Assembly: GCA_039621445.1 (NCBI GenBank) | Contig: CP154957.1 | Coordinates: 36,296,696-36,360,695 of the forward strand | Direction: 5' to 3' | Source of the DNA: Euglena gracilis | Taxonomy: Eukaryota; Euglenida; Euglenophyceae; Euglenales | DNA: 64,000 bases | Shown here: positions 12,598 through 22,739 of the stretch, piece after piece | Position numbering within the stretch: the first letter of the stretch is position 1 | Layout of the letters: every line of letters begins with the position of its first letter | Position numbers and translations under genes: made by a program | The notes under the pieces: generated by a model | What the model saw: only the letters and a program-made list of their open reading frames with translations | What the model was told of the DNA's origin: nothing | Database searches by the model: none

Positions 12598-12679
<82 letters not shown>

Positions 12680-12765
12680 CCCCCCCCGCCCCCCGCCCCC
12701 GGCGCCCCGCCCCCCGCCCCCCCCTCCCCCCCCCCCCCCCCCCCCGCCCCCCCCCCCCAAAAGCC
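12258..12765. repeat. Extended poly-C tracts
   Basis: Two tracts (about 12,280-12,415 and 12,535-12,760) are almost only C with sparse A or G. The proline and glycine frames here are simple-repeat translations. The right tract directly abuts the left terminal repeat of the retroelement, and its last bases (caaaagcc) resemble the sequence beside the right repeat at about 16,377. Confidence 0.85.
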
Positions 12766-12768
12766 CCC

Positions 12769-13389
12769 CGCACAGCACCATCCCCTCACCGCTCAATTTT
12801 CAAAGTATCAGACTCCGGTGCTGGTGATTGGCGGCGCCGGCCAAGACACTGAAAACCTGCCTCGAAAGTATCTGATGTGTGTGGGCATCTGGGTCAGAAA
12901 TTCGGGCATTTTTTTCTGGGCCCTGCCCCTTGCGGTTAAACTTAAAATTTCTTTGTGCTTCGCCTTGGTGTCCCTTCCTCCCTTTTCCGCTTGCCTCCAG
13001 CGAGTGCGAAACTTTCTGGTAATATTTGCGCCGCGGTGTGTCCAAAATTTTTTGCCTCGGCACAAAAGAAGAAGTGCCGCCGTTGCTGTTCGGGAGACCG
13101 GGGGGTTTGGGCCTCCCGAAGGCACAGGGTACCACCAACAAAATGAGCCTAAATGTTGGCGCTCTCCTCAAGACGGACGTTCACGGATGTGCCTCCCCGA
13201 AAGCCTTTCAACCGGCAATGATTGAGGAAATTCCCTGAATTTTCGCTCCGTGCTTGAGAAATTGTCTGGGGTCGAAAATTGGAACTCGGGAAAATAGGGG
13301 TCATAAGGGTGGTGGGGGGGGTCGACCCCCACCCCCACCCATTCCGGGCCGATTCACACAGCGATAACTGGATGAACAAAACACTGTCT
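12769..13389 (-). repeat. 3' terminal direct repeat of the retroelement
   Basis: This is the second copy of the ~620-bp repeat. The pol frame ends 36 bases inside it, at 13,354, and the Gag-frame ORF ends at 13,301. Its outer (left) flank is the poly-C tract, so target duplication and true end cannot be checked. Confidence 0.9.
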
Positions 13390-15189
13390 GGCAAACATGT
13401 CCACTTTGGGGAAAAAATTGTTTGAGGAGAAAATTCTCAAGATGTGCAGAAACACAGACTTTTTTAGGGTGTAGTCCCCCCTGTCCTTTTCCCACCTTGA
13501 AATGCCATCTGCTAGCATGTCTTCTGACTTGACCCAGTTTGGAATCACATTTACTTGGTTTATGTGACACCACTGCAAAAAGGGTCTCAAAATTGTGTTG
13601 AAGGGGGATTTCCTTCCCCCCCCTTTTCTTAAGTAGCTGTAAGCTACTTGATTGTCTACTGTTAGCAGGACATTTTCCCCTGACTTTGCTAAACTTTTTG
13701 TAGCTGCCACAGCTGCTTTTAATTCCTTGATGTTTATGTGCAGGCCCATTTCTGATCTCCAGAACTCTTGAACTTTTTGACCAGTGGTCAGGTCCAGAGC
13801 CCCCCACCCTTGAGTGGAGGAGTCTGAATGAATTTCTCTCACAGGACATTTGTTTTGAAATTTTCTTCCCTCCCAGGACCTTAATAAGTTTCCTACTTCT
13901 AGAACCTGCTGTTTGACATCTTTGGGAATGGGGATTTTCTGGTCCCAACCCATCCTGGTGTGCTGGTCTGTGAATTGTACCAGTTTGTCTGTGAAAGCCC
14001 TCAGGCAAGGGAGGGCTGTGAGGAAACTTCTCAGCTGCCCCAAAATTGCAGCTGCCTTCCTGCAGGACATGTTGTCTTGGGTGACAAATTTTCCCAACTC
14101 TTTTCTGATACATTTTAGTTTTGCTGAGGGCACCAGCAAACAACCATTTTTTAGATCCACTGAAAATCCCAGATATTGAACTGCTTGTGTTGGGGTGGTC
14201 TGTGACTTTTTGAAGTTGATGGTCATACCACTGTCTTTCAGATCCTGCAACAGAACTTTTGTTTGGTTTTCTGCCAAAGCCTTTGATTTTGCCACCAGAA
14301 GAATGTCGTCCAGATAAACAAAAACCAAAATTCCCTGTTTTCGCCATTTTTTCAGAAAAACTTGCATTACCTGCATCCAAAGATAGGGGAGGGTGCTTAG
14401 ACCAAAACAGGCCCCTTCCATCTGAAATATTCTTCCTGCTATTTCCATCCTTATGAATGGTTTTATGGCTGCTGACAGTTCCAAATGAAAATAAGCATTT
14501 TTCAAGTCGATTTTTGTGGCCCACATTCCTTTTTCCAGCTGTGGAAAAATTTCCTTCCAGTGATCCAATTTGAAGTGGGGGGCATGAAGAAAATTGTTTA
14601 GTTTTCTGCAATCTGAGATCAGTCTCACTTTTTTCCCCCCCCCAGGTTCTGCTTTCTCGATTACAAACCAAGGTACCAAAAACATAGTCCCTTGCTGTTG
14701 AACTTCCTTTGCAGCCTTTTCTTTGATGTATTCCTCCATGATGCTGAGAGCCTGGGCTTCCTCCTGGGGGGACTTTTGCTGTTTTAAGGTGTGTAACGCC
14801 CCCCCTTGAAAATCTGGCTCCACTCCTTGCAGAATGAGATTCAGGATTCTGGGTGGGGCATGGGTTTTCCACCAGCCGATGCATGCTCTGAGTCTTTGAA
14901 ATGGGGCTAACCCCAACAGAGGGTCCTCCAGACTGTGCCCATCTTGGGCCAACTGAGCCTCCTTGGCTCCTGATCCGGTCATCTTGACCCCAAGAGGAGG
15001 GGGGGATACCTTTGCCTCTTCCACCTCTCCATGGTGCTCTCCACGGCATTGAGCGAAATGGCACTCCTCTGCCCTTTCCATACCCAAATCTGGGACTTGA
15101 ACTGGAGCTTCCATATAGTCCACCTTTGCCTCTCCACGGTCTGTTGGCCTGGCCTGTTGGAAAGCGAAATGTCGGCCCTGAGGGCCCAT
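13354..15189 (-). CDS. Reverse transcriptase-RNase H polyprotein
   Basis: The 611-codon frame is +1 relative to Gag. RT motifs: RLISDCRKLN at about 189-198, KIDLKNAYFHLEL with the catalytic Asp at 228, CFGLSTLPY at 261-269, VYLDD with catalytic Asps 294-295, and LGFSVDLKNGCLLVPS at about 340-355. RNase H motifs: HSDSSTQGWGA (Asp 456), INIKELKA (Glu 489), LTVDNQVAYSYL (Asp 512) and MLADGISR (Asp 561). A VDMFA segment follows at 596-600, then the frame switches to repeat-encoded residues and stops. No frameshift or stop breaks the RT. Expression probably needs a +1 frameshift or internal start, because no splice is evident. The first ~60 residues overlap Gag's RG tail and may not be genuine Pol. 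Confidence 0.88.
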   Translation of the reverse strand: MGPQGRHFAFQQARPTDRGEAKVDYMEAPVQVPDLGMERAEECHFAQCRGEHHGEVEEAKVSPPPLGVKMTGSGAKEAQLAQDGHSLEDPLLGLAPFQRLRACIGWWKTHAPPRILNLILQGVEPDFQGGALHTLKQQKSPQEEAQALSIMEEYIKEKAAKEVQQQGTMFLVPWFVIEKAEPGGGKKVRLISDCRKLNNFLHAPHFKLDHWKEIFPQLEKGMWATKIDLKNAYFHLELSAAIKPFIRMEIAGRIFQMEGACFGLSTLPYLWMQVMQVFLKKWRKQGILVFVYLDDILLVAKSKALAENQTKVLLQDLKDSGMTINFKKSQTTPTQAVQYLGFSVDLKNGCLLVPSAKLKCIRKELGKFVTQDNMSCRKAAAILGQLRSFLTALPCLRAFTDKLVQFTDQHTRMGWDQKIPIPKDVKQQVLEVGNLLRSWEGRKFQNKCPVREIHSDSSTQGWGALDLTTGQKVQEFWRSEMGLHINIKELKAAVAATKSLAKSGENVLLTVDNQVAYSYLRKGGGRKSPFNTILRPFLQWCHINQVNVIPNWVKSEDMLADGISRWEKDRGDYTLKKSVFLHILRIFSSNNFFPKVDMFARQCFVHPVIAV

Positions 15190-16075
15190 TGTGTGTACCT
15201 CCCCTTATGCGATTGATGTTGTTGTCCATTCTGTGCTGACGGACATCGTCCTCCGTGAAGAGGGAGTCGGTGTGGCTCGTCGAAGTTCTCGTGATTCCTG
15301 GCACGGCCAACTCCTTCCTCTCGCTCTGGATCTTGTAATAAACTTCACCCAACAATTGGAATATTTGCAAGTTGACTTGTCCACGAGGTATCACTTCCGT
15401 AGTCTGAGGCACCCAGTTGTGCCCCAGCAGTCGTACCACCTGCAAGACATTCTGCGAGACGCTACGCAAGAATTGGTCCTGCTTCTTCCTGTGGGCTGGT
15501 ATTAATTGATTCTCTGGCGCCCGCGCTGGTATCCCCGCCAGAGGGGCCAGGACTTCAAAGAGTGGTCGAACGTCGATGCGGTGCTCGTTGCGCTGGGCCC
15601 TGGACCAAAGCTCCGTCAACTCTTTGGGTGTCGTCACTTCAGGTTGATCCCAGGAAAATTTTGTCTCTTCCTCTTCACCTTCTTCCTCCTGTTGTGGTTC
15701 TTCGGTGTCGTGTTGTTCTGCCTGAGAGGCAATGGCAAAGGCCGCCGCGGCTGCCTCAGGTTCAAGGTCCAGTTGGGGGACATCGACACCCCAAATCAAC
15801 GCCAACGCCATGAGCCAAATGTCCCGGTATGGGGGGAAGCTTCCCCGGACCAGGGGGATCCCCGAAAGCTGGTACAGGGCTCTGCTGGCCTTCCCTGTAC
15901 TCCACCCTCGTCCGGTGAACCGCGCCCCCGCCAGCAGCAAGAGGGCGATCTGGTCCGCAGGTTGTGCTCGTAATTCTTTTGCTGCTTCCAGGTTGAACAT
16001 CAGTTTGCTCCACCCTTCTTCGAAAGGTTGCCCTTCACCGAGTAAGAGGTTTACATCCAGATGCTCTGTCTGCAT
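15000..16075 (-). CDS. Gag-like protein of the retroelement
   Basis: The frame opens with ATG at 16,075. Residues 1-130 are mixed helical sequence. An acidic stretch (EEPQQEEEGEEEE) lies near 130, a further helical part runs to about 280, and an Arg-Gly-rich tail (GRGVPFR, WRGGRGKG) follows at about 290-375, suiting RNA binding. There is no Cys-His zinc knuckle. The same frame stays open for 924 codons, to 13,301, through the whole RT region. The Gag end given here (about 15,000) is a judgement from composition. Position and RG tail support Gag; I recognise no specific capsid fold. Confidence 0.6.
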
Positions 16076-16398
16076 TCTTGTCTTTGTTTTTGCTTTTGCT
16101 TGCTTGAAAACTTGTGTTCGAAACTTTTCTTTGTAGCAGGGCTACGTCACAGCCAACTGCCGGCGCGAAAAGCAGTAAGGGGAAGACGCGGAGCAAAAAA
16201 CACAAACAACAATAGCCGGCGAGGAAAGACAGGTCCCATCTTGCCTTTGTGCTTCGCAAGTGAGGTCCCTCCTTCCCTGATCATGGTTTTCCCCGGTACT
16301 ACTGGTCGCCGGCCAGGTTTATAAATTTTCTTGCGAAACATTTGTCGATTCCCCCATAAATTGAACAATTACCCCACCAAAAGCCAAATCAGGCCAAA

Positions 16399-17020
16399 CG
16401 CACAGCACCATCCCCTCACCGCTCAATTTTCAAAGTATCAGACTCCGGTGCTGGTGATTGGCGGCGCCGGCCAAGACACTGAAAACCTGCCGCGAAAGTA
16501 TCTGATGTGTGGCGGCATCTGGGACAAAAATTCGGGCATTTTTTTCTGGGCCCGGCCCCTTGCGGTTAAACTTAAAATTTCTTTGTGCTTCGCCTTGGTG
16601 TCCCTTCCTCCCTTTTCCGCTTGCCTCCAGCGAGTGCGAAACTTTCTGGTAATATTTGCGCCGCGGTGTGTCCAAAATTTTTTGCCTCGGCACAAAAAGA
16701 AGAAGTGCCGCCGTTGCTGTTCGGGAGACCGGGGGGTTTGGGCCTCCCGAAGGCACAGGGTACCACCAACAAAATGAGCCTAAATGTTGGCGCTCTCCTC
16801 AAGACGGACGTTCACGGATGTGCCTCCCCGAAAGCCTTTCAACCGGCAATGATTGAGGAAATTCCCTGAATTTTCGCTCCGTGCTTGAGAAATTGTCTGG
16901 GGTCGAAAATTGGAACTCGGGAAAATAGGGGTCATAAGGGTGGTGGGGGGGGGCGACCCCCCCCCCCCCCCACTTCGGGCCGATTCACACAGCGATAACT
17001 GGATGAACAAAACACTGTCT
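16399..17020 (-). repeat. 5' terminal direct repeat of the retroelement
   Basis: On the minus strand this copy starts AGACAGTGTTTTGTTCATCC at 17,020 and ends GGTGCTGTGCG near 16,399. It matches 12,769-13,389 along its whole length with a few substitutions and short length differences in G/C runs. It precedes the Gag-like frame and would hold the promoter of the element. Confidence 0.9.
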
Positions 17021-17400
17021 AAACATCACGTTTGGCGGCCCAATTTTGCATTTGCATGACGCTGTGGGTTGTATGGGAATCCCCACCAACAGATATGGGT
17101 GGTGGGTGACAGTCACCCCCCCCCAACCACTCAACCACCAAAATTACACCCGGACTCAACTTTGTTCACCTCAGGGTTTAATTTAACATTCTAACCAGGT
17201 GAATGGGGAGTTTGGGGCTTTTGAAAACTGTGGTTTATTTCCGGTGACTGATAGCCCAAACTCAACAAAAAACATGCGTGAAGGTGGAATTTCCAAAAGA
17301 AGATATGCACACCTGGGTGTTCATTTCAAAAAAAATTAAATTTGGCCAGATTAATGAAACAGAACAAGGTGCAGAAGAGTGATTTCGAAAGGGTCCTTGT
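17021..17400. other. 3' flank of the P2 gene
   Basis: This mixed sequence lies between the retroelement and the P2 stop codon, which is at the low-coordinate end of the P2 gene. It holds C and G runs but no recognisable gene. It would include the P2 3' untranslated region. Confidence 0.4.
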
Positions 17401-17404
17401 TCCT

Positions 17405-17740
17405 TTAATCGAACAGGCCAAATCCCATGTCTTCATCCTCCTCTTCCTCCTCCTTCTTCTCTTCCTTCTTTGCTGGTGCTGCCTCTGCGGCAGCAGCAGC
17501 AGGTGCCGCAGCAGCGGGTGCAGCAGCACCACCGCCACCTCCCAAGCTCACAGAGCCAATCTTCGACAGACCTTCGGCAATAACCTCATTGATATCTTTT
17601 CCTTCCAGAGCAGAGATGAGGGAATCCAGTCGCTCCTCGTCGGCCTCGCATTCGCCAGCCTTCAGGACTTCGATGACCTTCTCCTTGCTGGGTGTAGCAC
17701 CGCTCAGAGCAACCAAGAGGTAGGCAGCAATGTGCTTCAT
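17405..17740 (-). CDS. RPLP2: 60S acidic ribosomal protein P2
   Basis: A complete 111-residue protein in one exon, the usual length of eukaryotic P2. It starts [14 protein letters not shown] and continues with the dimerisation helices (residues 1-60, including [17 protein letters not shown]). Next come a glycine/alanine hinge (about 69-92), a charged Lys/Glu stretch, and the conserved C-terminal [10 protein letters not shown] that contacts translation factors and is the stalk signature. P2 pairs with P1 on P0 in the large-subunit stalk. The ATG is preceded by CTTTTGCAG and 11 bases, a good splice or spliced-leader acceptor. The gene looks intact; the third positions are GC-rich. Confidence 0.97.
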   Translation of the reverse strand: MKHIAAYLLVALSGATPSKEKVIEVLKAGECEADEERLDSLISALEGKDINEVIAEGLSKIGSVSLGGGGGAAAPAAAAPAAAAAEAAPAKKEEKKEEEEEDEDMGFGLFD

Positions 17741-17751
17741 GGCGACCCTTT

Positions 17752-17768
17752 CTGCAAAAGAAAGGCGT
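17752..17768 (-). promoter_or_regulatory. Candidate 3' splice acceptor upstream of P2
   Basis: On the minus strand the sequence reads CGCCTTTCTTTTGCAG just before AAAGGGTCGCC and the P2 ATG. A pyrimidine tract ending in AG here suits either a 5'UTR intron or spliced-leader trans-splicing, which euglenids use. The sequence does not distinguish the two. Confidence 0.5.
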
Positions 17769-17769
17769 T

Positions 17770-19085
17770 TTTTTGCAATTAATATTCACTCCTCTTACTA
17801 GGAGTCCCCTTTCTGGTGTGGGATCCTTTTTGTCCTCCAACGGCCAACGTGTCCAGTGCCGAGCCACACAGCGTCGCTCCGAACCGAAGACCTCCTCTTG
17901 TAAGCATGAATATGGCAAGCCCACCCCTCCGCAAGGTCCACAGTGAACCAGTGAACCAAGCAGCCGCCGAAGCACATACGCATCGCCTAGTGAAGCGCTT
18001 GCTGGGCCCCCAAGAGGTGGGGAGTGCGCGTCACCCGCCCTACTGTAAAGACGTGCGTCTGTCGCCTGCTTAACTAAACACGCAAGGGACTGTACATAAC
18101 CCTCCCCATGCTGCTCGACTACGATATACCTCTCACAGCCTTTCCATGCGGTTTCCCCATCTGCACATGGCCTCCCTTCCCGAACACTTACAAATCCAGT
18201 AGGCAATGCCATTGGTTGGTGGATTCGGTTCGCACCCACCACCACTCTCATGCTGAATGGGGGGTGTTCCCCCGGACAGGGTGTCCCGTCCCGGATTTTG
18301 GCCAGGCACATGTTTTTGAAAACAAAAGGAAAAATACACACAAATTTGAGTGACATCAAAAAATTTGTGGGTGTTTTTGGGCCATAGTCCCCCCCCCCCC
18401 GCGTCCCCAACCACCCCCTTTGTGACGTTTATCATGTTTTTCTGTTTTTGGCTTCTCTCAGCGGGAAAAAAAACTCGCAAGTGGCAACATGATGCCGATG
18501 TCAAATCAATTGCACGCCAACCGAATACTCCATTCAACGTGAAGGAAGATCACCACCACATCTGCGACAGCACAATCCCCGAGAGGTCCCCAAGGTAAAC
18601 TTCAAGGAAGCCACAACAAACACCAACCGACATCTGACATCGGCCACCAGGGGGGGGGGCCATTTTGCCGTACCGAGGGGGTCAGTTCAGGGGGGTGCAC
18701 CATGGCGGACAGCCAGAATTTCCCAAAGGAAAATTCATTGGTATGATTCGGCATGCCGTGCTGAGGGGTCGGTTGACCAGGGGGGGCCATTTTGCCGTGC
18801 CGAGGGGATACGACCACCATGGGGGGGGGGTGGCTACCGAGCCTCCAAAACAGAGACAAACACAAAAGACAAACGGGCTTGGTGCCACATATCGAGGATG
18901 GGCCCATCCAACCATATAACAATACCTCAGTGCTACCTTGCTGCCTATGGGTTGCAACACACAAGAGCCATGCTTGCACCCTGGTCCCGGTCCCTCGCCA
19001 CCGGGTTGCCCGACTCTTCACCTCCAAGTGGCCGCTCCACCCCGAAATGGGTCTCTCTCCCGACTGGGCCCCGTCCATGTGTGGC
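17770..19085. other. No recognisable gene
   Basis: Complex sequence upstream of P2. A segment with 'ggggccattttgccgt' occurs twice, near 18,655 and 18,785. No open frame has family features; the long minus-strand frame running through P2 at 17,586-18,410 is a shadow. Confidence 0.45.
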
Positions 19086-19870
19086 AATGACTCTAAGTCT
19101 AGCATTGCGGCGAAAGAAATATTGAAATATTTCACTTGAAATATTTCATGAATTTTCAGAAATATATTTTCCCCTCGGTGAAAGATTTGAAATATGGACC
19201 CTTCCTGTCAACCAATTTGAATAGGAAAAGCATGAACTTCCTGGGTTGGTGACAATGATGGCAACATCCGGGCATAGTGGGCCGGCCTGTTTTTTTTTGA
19301 CGTTGTTCTTTTTGTTTTTTTCAATTCTAACAATGTTTTTTAAAAAAACAAAAAAAAACGCCCAGTGGGTTTTGCATGGAAAATTTTTTGAGTGCACATT
19401 TTCAATGATTTTTGGCAACTTCTGGGTAATTTCTGCCAAAACTTCCTTCCACAAAAATGAAAAATGTCATAAAATTCCATTTTTGTTGCATTTTTGGATG
19501 CTTTTGACCATTTTTGGCAGTTTTTGAACTTAGTAGGATGGATTCAAAGTATGGTTTGGGAGTTTCATAACGAGTTTTTTCAATGAAATTTTCCTTTTTT
19601 TTTGATGTTTTTTTACTGTTTTTTTTTAAAAAAACACGTTGTTTTGTTTTTTTTAAAAAAAACCAAAAAAATGCCCACTATGCGTCCGGGGAAGAGGCCA
19701 CAAGTGCTGTGAGTGGGGAGGACTTAGATAGCATTGGGTATTTTTCGAAAGATTGGGAAAATATATTTCATTTCAGAAATGTTTCAGAAATATTTCGGAA
19801 ATTTCGTTCTCACTTGGGCCGACTTGTTGTTTTGGAAGGTCCCCTCTGGGACGTTGTCAATTTGTCTCAT
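19085..19870. repeat. AT-rich repeat unit with inverted ends
   Basis: Two diverged direct copies of a sequence around 'tagcattg' plus gaaatattt motifs flank the unit (about 19,085-19,200 and 19,715-19,800). Inside, 'tccgggcatagtgggc' near 19,266 is matched in inverted orientation by 'gcccactatgcgtccgg' near 19,673, with poly-T and poly-A arms between. This looks like a small foldback element of about 420 bp with no coding capacity. Confidence 0.5.
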
Positions 19871-20018
19871 GCTCATTGGTGTAGAAACTGGGTGGAATGG
19901 GGGGCGGCCGCCCCCGAGAATTTTTTGACTCAAACATTTCTGCCCCCCCCCTCCGAGAAAAAGTTCCCTCCAATTTTTTGTTATTCTCCTTTGCAGATCA
20001 ACAAAAAGTTTTCTCACA

Positions 20019-20312
20019 TTCAGAACTCAACTTTTTGGGGTATTTTTGCTTTTGGACATCGCCACCATCTCGCCACCCTTTGGGCAGGCAAACAACTCCA
20101 AAACTCATGGGTCGGAGGGGGACGAAGGTCTTCCTTTTTTTCAATTTGGGGTTGTTTGTGAATATCTCCACTGCTGTCGCTGCCCTTCGGGCGGCAACAG
20201 GAAACATGTATCTAAAACCGGCGTTTGGGACGCCGGGTTCAGGACAGAACCGGCGTCCCCCCCACAGGTTTTCCGGACGCCGGTTCTGTCCAAAACCGGC
20301 GTCCGTTTTGTC
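20019..20312. repeat. Repeat copies with GGGCGGCAAC hairpins and a 17-bp-stem palindrome
   Basis: A unit with 'cccttcgggcggcaacagg' ends near 20,205. Its inverted relative is near 27,560-27,625, and a diverged second copy lies at 20,030-20,100. Directly after it, GGACAGAACCGGCGTCC at 20,242-20,258 is matched by its exact reverse complement at 20,275-20,291, giving a perfect 17-bp stem with a 16-base loop. Confidence 0.75.
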
Positions 20313-20319
20313 ATTCCTA

Positions 20320-21820
20320 AAAATGTCATAAAAAGTGCCCCAAAATGGCTCTGAGGTCCTTACATGACTGTTTTAACCATGTAGCACAATGAAATTTGCC
20401 ATTTGGGGACCAGTGGGGTGGATATCCAACTTTGGGGGGGTGATCCCCGTGTCCCCCCCGTATCCCCCTGTGTCCCACACTTGACCCCTCCCCGGACTGA
20501 GCGGCAACCCAAAGCCTTTCACTTTTGCTTTGCATTCCTACTGCAGCATTATGGGGGGTCGGCACACCCCTCCCCCCCCCCCCCTCACCGACCCCCTCGC
20601 CACGCCATTTTACCCCCCCCCCCCCTTTCAGCCCCCCTCGCCACGCCATGTCAGCCGCGCCAAAGAAAATTTTCTTGGAAAACCCCCGCGCACCCCTCCC
20701 CCCCCCCCTCCGGGACCCCCTCGCCATGCCAACACCCCCCCCCCCCCCCCCTAGCCGGACGGCTCGCCACGGCGTGCGACCCCCCTATGGCAGCAACTCG
20801 GCCCCAAAGGCCCCAACCCCCCCCCCGTGTCCCCCCGTGTCCCCCCGCGTCCCGCCCCACCCCTTGGTGAAAATTGGCCCTGTTTTGGAAACGGAGTACC
20901 GTGCAGCGTGGAAAAATCTGATGACCACCGCTTGTCGTCTGTTGAAAAGAGCTTTCGATTGAGGGGTAACTTGTAGCCCGAGATACGCTCGCGATCGTCG
21001 GATCGGCCAGAATCTGAGTCGAAATTTGTTGTGATTTTTGGTGCTGTTTGCTTTAAGATGCTTAATGAACCACACAGAAACGAGTTTTCTCTTCGGATCG
21101 ACGACCTGAGGGGTCTTGGGGGGGCTCTAGGCCGGTAGACTGGGGGGGGGGGTAGTGGGTGGTCGGCCGACTAAACCCCCCTCCCACTTAATAACCCCCC
21201 CACTTTATAACCCCCCCTACTTATACCCCCCCCCCCTCAAGCGGACCAACCAAACCGGGACTTATAAACCCCCCCCCCCTAGGGAAGTAAAACGACGGCT
21301 GCCGGGGACTGTTTTGTTCGGCCGCAAGCCAACCAAAAACTGATTTTTGGCAATTTTTTTGAGACCGTCCATCGTCAAAAATGCCACTTTTGTCCAAATT
21401 TGGCAAAAATTGTCAATTTGTGGGGGTTTCGGGGTCATTTTGGGGGTTCGGATTTTCACCAACAATAGCATTGCGACGTAAGTTTCGCTTGTAACTTACG
21501 CGTAACTTACGACGTAATTCATTTTTTAATTTCCGCCGTGTAATTTATGTTCTGTTTTTTTTTTTGTTTTTTTTGATCGTTTCTCTCTTTTTTGTGTGCA
21601 AAGCATCTTTTTATAAATTGGGTTTATGTGTTGTTGTTATTCAATGTGAGAAAAAACAAGTCAAAGGTCACTGCAAAAAAAAAATGCAGTTCAAGGTTGT
21701 TTTTTTTACAGCCAAAAAGGGGGGACTATTTTTGGACCCGAAGGCAGCAACCCGCCTGAAAAGGTGCATTGGCTTGGATGAATTCCAAAAAAAAGTGGCG
21801 GCGTACTTTATATCAAGAAA
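20320..21820. other. GC-tract and mixed repeats without a gene
   Basis: From 20,560 to 20,880 are C-rich lines with repeated 'ctcgccacgcca' cores; proline frames here are simple-sequence. From 20,880 to 21,600 is a mixed segment and from 21,150 a run of C/T-rich short repeats. No gene is supported. Confidence 0.5.
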
Positions 21821-22636
21821 GACCCCCCCCTCACCGGCTTTGTCCTGAGTCCGGTGGGGGGGGGGTCACCGGCTTTGTCCGAAGGACAAAGCCGGTGAGC
21901 CCCCCCCCCCCCCACCGGACTCAGGACAAAGCCGGTGAGGGGGGGGGTATTGCTTTAAGTTGGTGACCCCCCCACCGGACTCAGGACAAAGCCGGTGACT
22001 CCCTAATGAGGAAAATTCTGTTTTTCATCATTGATTTCTTGTTTCCAAAATTAGTCAAAATGATGCCGGCACAGGCCGTTGTGGTTGCTGAGGATGGCTT
22101 GGGACCCACGCCCACCCCCAGTGCCCTTTTGGCAAGGATGAAAGAATTTACGGAATCCCCAATGAAAAAAAGAATCTGCGGATACAGTGCTTTTTTTTTT
22201 AACAGAACCTGCACCTCAGCCTGATGGAAGTGCCAAAAATCAGTAAGGGGGGTATTCTTACCAATATCCAGAAAATTTGTGATGTGAGAGGCTGCAAAAC
22301 TGATCACCTGGACGAGCACATGTGCGCTTTTGCAAAGTATGTGCTCACAATGCACGCCATCTTTGACACAGAAGCAGAAAAGATTGCCCATAAGGCCCAA
22401 AGGCAGCTTCTGTGTCGGTAGGCTGGGGTACCCATGTACCCGTTCCTCGAACTAAAGACGGAAACGCCAAGGAGCACACGCAAGGAAAGCCTTGTGCTCG
22501 ATACTTTCTGCCGTTGGGCAAACGCGGTTTGCTGCGCCCAATGGACTGCGACTCATGCCACGAATTTTGGCACCTTGATTGCGCCTGGCCGTACCATGCC
22601 CCCCCCTCGCAACAGTTGATGTTGTCCTCGTTGTGA
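21684..22636 (+). pseudogene. Broken coding remnants with a PHD-like cysteine/histidine cluster
   Basis: Several plus-strand open segments follow each other in different frames: 21,684-21,848, about 22,040-22,190, 22,224-22,421 (65 codons) and 22,412-22,636. The third contains ICDVRGCKTDHLDEHMCAF. The last contains CDSCHEFWHLDC, spacing that fits the middle of a PHD-type zinc finger (C-x2-C-x4-H-x2-C), but the other ligands are not in sight. The last two segments overlap out of frame by one base, and the foldback repeat at 21.8-22.0 kb interrupts the first. It may be a decayed gene or exons of a gene I could not assemble. Confidence 0.35.
21824..22003. repeat. Foldback cluster of ACCGGCTTTGTCC repeats
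   Basis: Copies of the core ACCGGCTTTGTCCTGAGTCC occur in both orientations between G or C runs. The tightest pair, TCACCGGCTTTGTCC (21,866-21,880) and its exact complement (21,884-21,898), forms a 15-bp stem with a 3-base GAA loop. A second cluster lies inverted at 26,541-26,665. Confidence 0.85.
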
Positions 22637-22739
22637 TAGCAGGGAGATGCCCCCCATACCCGCCCGTGTTTTGAACACAGAGCGTAAGCAATGAGGATCA
22701 CACCAACTGTCTGCCTCCATTTTTTTCCCTCGTGGAACC

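Larger units (their letters stand above)
12769..17020 (-). mobile_element. DIRS-like retroelement with long direct terminal repeats
   Basis: A minus-strand element of about 4.25 kb is bounded by nearly identical ~620-bp direct repeats and contains a Gag-like region and a reverse transcriptase/RNase H (RT/RH). The RT/RH motifs, and the segment after RNase H containing VDMFA, resemble DIRS-group elements, where a similar VDLFAS segment follows RNase H. No protease, integrase, methyltransferase-like domain or tyrosine recombinase is visible. The pol frame is cut short where it enters the 3' repeat. The repeats differ at only a few positions, which suggests recent insertion. No purine tract precedes the 3' repeat, so it is not a standard LTR element. 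It may be a deletion derivative mobilised by a complete relative. Confidence 0.8.

Noticed and set aside
12769-17020. Standard LTR retrotransposon
   Set aside because: No TG...CA repeat ends, no purine tract before the 3' repeat, no protease or integrase, and DIRS-type RT/RNase H features.
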